Origin: Nitrospira sp.
Lineage (GTDB): Bacteria > Nitrospirota > Nitrospiria > Nitrospirales > Nitrospiraceae
Assembly (NCBI GenBank): GCA_029881435.1
Contig: JAOUMR010000008.1
Location: 1 to 63,862, forward strand
DNA length: 63,862 nt
Direction: 5' to 3'
Numbering within the stretch: the stretch's first letter is position 1; every line of letters starts with the position of its first letter. The translations under genes were made by a program, and so were the position numbers. Shown here in pieces: positions 62,705 to 63,862 of this stretch. The notes under the pieces were generated by a model. The model ran no database searches, was not told the origin of the DNA, and saw only the letters and a program-made list of their open reading frames with translations.

Positions 62705-63289
62705 ATGATGGGCATCATTGCCAGATGGGTTCTGTTCAGTATCGCGCTGACTGTAGGAAGCCTTGGCTCTCTTCACCTCGAAACAGCCACGGCTGCCGAG
62801 TGGGTCCATGAAGGTATGGCCGAGGAAGGGAAGATTACGGCAGGATTTCGTGTCGGGCCGAGTTTTGTGACCCAGGGTTCCGGCGTGTCCACGGTTGGGC
62901 CTCTGATAAATTTTCAAGGCATGTACGACCTCAATAAATGGGTTCGGGTCGGCATGATATTGGAGTGGCAACGGCATGGGGTTGATGTGGGAAGTGGTGG
63001 GGTCAATACCATTTCTATTCTTCCGGTGAATCTGGAGTATCGTCCCGGCCATTTTGGCCCACTCGTTCCATACCTCACGACTGGGATCGGGGTAAATGTG
63101 AACACGCATGATATTTCCAATTCATTTGCTTGGCGTATCGGCGGAGGAATTGACTATGCATTGAGCAACTTAGTATCTAGTGCGCCCAAAGGCCTCATGC
63201 TGAATGTGGAAACAGCCTGGAAACGAAACCATCCTTCTGGTGATTTATCAACGATCGGCTTGCTCTTCGGGGTACGCCATACATTTTGA
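62705..63289 (+). CDS. Outer-membrane beta-barrel protein
   Basis: 194 residues. GAGGAGG precedes the ATGs at 62705 and 62708. A signal peptide ('RWVLFSIALTVGSLGS...ATAA') precedes eight-strand-like barrel text ('GPLINFQGMYDLNKWVRVGMILEW', 'ILPVNLEYRP', 'PYLTTGIGVNVN', 'WRIGGGIDYAL') ending in 'GVRHTF', with the C-terminal Phe required for BAM insertion. Similar to OmpW-type barrels, family not certain. Confidence 0.78.
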   Translation: MMGIIARWVLFSIALTVGSLGSLHLETATAAEWVHEGMAEEGKITAGFRVGPSFVTQGSGVSTVGPLINFQGMYDLNKWVRVGMILEWQRHGVDVGSGGVNTISILPVNLEYRPGHFGPLVPYLTTGIGVNVNTHDISNSFAWRIGGGIDYALSNLVSSAPKGLMLNVETAWKRNHPSGDLSTIGLLFGVRHTF

Positions 63290-63408
63290 TTCAAAACGAG
63301 CGGTGGCCTTATGGGATGTGAGGCCATTTCGGTGTGGCACTGCACTCTCTACATGCGGCCCGATGGGTATGTCGTATTGGTGGTCAAGCGAGGAGCGGCA
63401 CACGGTTG

Positions 63409-63861
63409 TTAATGAGCGTGAGCGGCTCCTGTCCGCTTCACGCGTTTGGGTGAAAAGAAGAGGGAAATAAAAAATATTGAGGTGGCTAACAGAACGATAG
63501 CCGGACCAGAGGGGACGTCCCAAATAGCCGAAATGAGGACACCTGCTACGGAGGTCGAGATGCCGATGGTTGCTGAGTACAGGGTCAGTGTTCTGAGGCT
63601 ATGGGTCAGCTGGTAAGCGGTCGAGGCTGGAATCAGAATCATGGCGAACACCAGAATGGCACCAACCGTCTTTAATGACACCACGACCGTCAAGGCGACC
63701 AGGGTCAGGAGAAGAAAAAATATTTGTCGTGCGGGAACACCGGACGCTTCCGCCATTTCCTGATCGAATGCGATGAAATAAAGCTCTTTCGCAAATAAGA
63801 GAATGAGACCGAGGACAAGAATACTTAATGCCCCAATGATGCGTAGTTCTTCAGGAGTGAC
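63409..63861 (-). CDS. Metal ABC transporter permease, C-terminal part (ZnuB/TroC type)
   Basis: On the reverse strand the frame runs open to the window edge, so the start is beyond it. 'ELYFIAFDQEMAEASGVP' is the ABC-3 permease loop, and 'LKTVGAILVFAMILIPASTAYQLT' and 'GPAIVLLATSIFFISLFF' are its helices. This family imports zinc or manganese across the inner membrane together with an ATPase and a binding protein, probably encoded just outside the window. The short basic His-containing tail ends at 63409. Confidence 0.88.
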   Translation of the reverse strand, partial: VTPEELRIIGALSILVLGLILLFAKELYFIAFDQEMAEASGVPARQIFFLLLTLVALTVVVSLKTVGAILVFAMILIPASTAYQLTHSLRTLTLYSATIGISTSVAGVLISAIWDVPSGPAIVLLATSIFFISLFFSPKRVKRTGAAHAH

Positions 63862-63862
63862 C

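Overview
The window looks like chromosomal DNA of a Gram-negative, outer-membrane bacterium, most likely a Nitrospira relative (phylum Nitrospirota). I infer this from moderate GC content, many sigma-54 activators and response regulators, the type IV pilus/PilY1 gene order, OmpA-type and DUF481 envelope proteins, and an F1-ATPase operon without adjacent F0 genes. The genus is an inference from gene style, not a database result. About 60 protein genes are supported. No rRNA, tRNA or CRISPR array was seen.

Region 1 (1-12.6 kb) is a type IV pilus locus: the end of a pilus-associated protein, a PilB-type ATPase, a PilZ protein, then fimT-pilV-pilW-pilX, a small secreted protein, pilY1 and an Ig-like lipoprotein. 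Region 2 (12.6-16 kb) is phoH-ybeY-ftsY plus a double-receiver response regulator. Region 3 (16-24.2 kb) holds an M1-like peptidase, a TolB-like propeller protein, a PAP2 phosphatase, and a lipid A/undecaprenyl-glycan set (ArnT-like GT, LAB_N protein, ArnC-like GT2). Region 4 (24.3-31 kb) has a MidA-type methyltransferase, a membrane protein, an HPF/RaiA plus discoidin-like pair, an AsmA protein with a near-consensus promoter, and two gene remnants.

Region 5 (31.4-40.4 kb) is the most unusual part. A coiled-coil protein, a membrane-anchored OmpA-domain protein, a Rab-like small GTPase and a PAS/sigma-54 activator lie together, the last three with ATGA overlaps. They are followed by a receiver protein, small zinc-ribbon proteins and two LuxR-type regulators with abnormal receiver active sites. 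A segment of about 440 bp, carrying the last HTH exon-equivalent of the activator and a set of TGTYTCA/TGARACA operators, is duplicated 907 bp downstream. This looks like a self-contained, sigma-54-controlled envelope signalling system with a eukaryote-like GTPase.

Region 6 (40.7-48.4 kb) has MlaC-like, DUF481, MscL and OmpA/coiled-coil envelope genes. It then has a reverse-strand set (GAF/sigma-54 activator, DsrE, PPOX, DUF1348/NTF2) with a good -24/-12 promoter between the activator and its probable target operon. Region 7 (48.4-54 kb) is accessory: a BrnT/BrnA toxin-antitoxin with a palindromic operator, a DUF1810 gene, a 1014-residue RelA/SpoT-domain protein with a long helical tail, and a DUF4258/DUF2283 pair. 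Region 8 (54-63.9 kb) returns to core genes: a HEAT-repeat protein, atpHAGDC, an RluD-type pseudouridine synthase, a GNAT enzyme, an outer-membrane barrel and the end of a zinc/manganese ABC permease.
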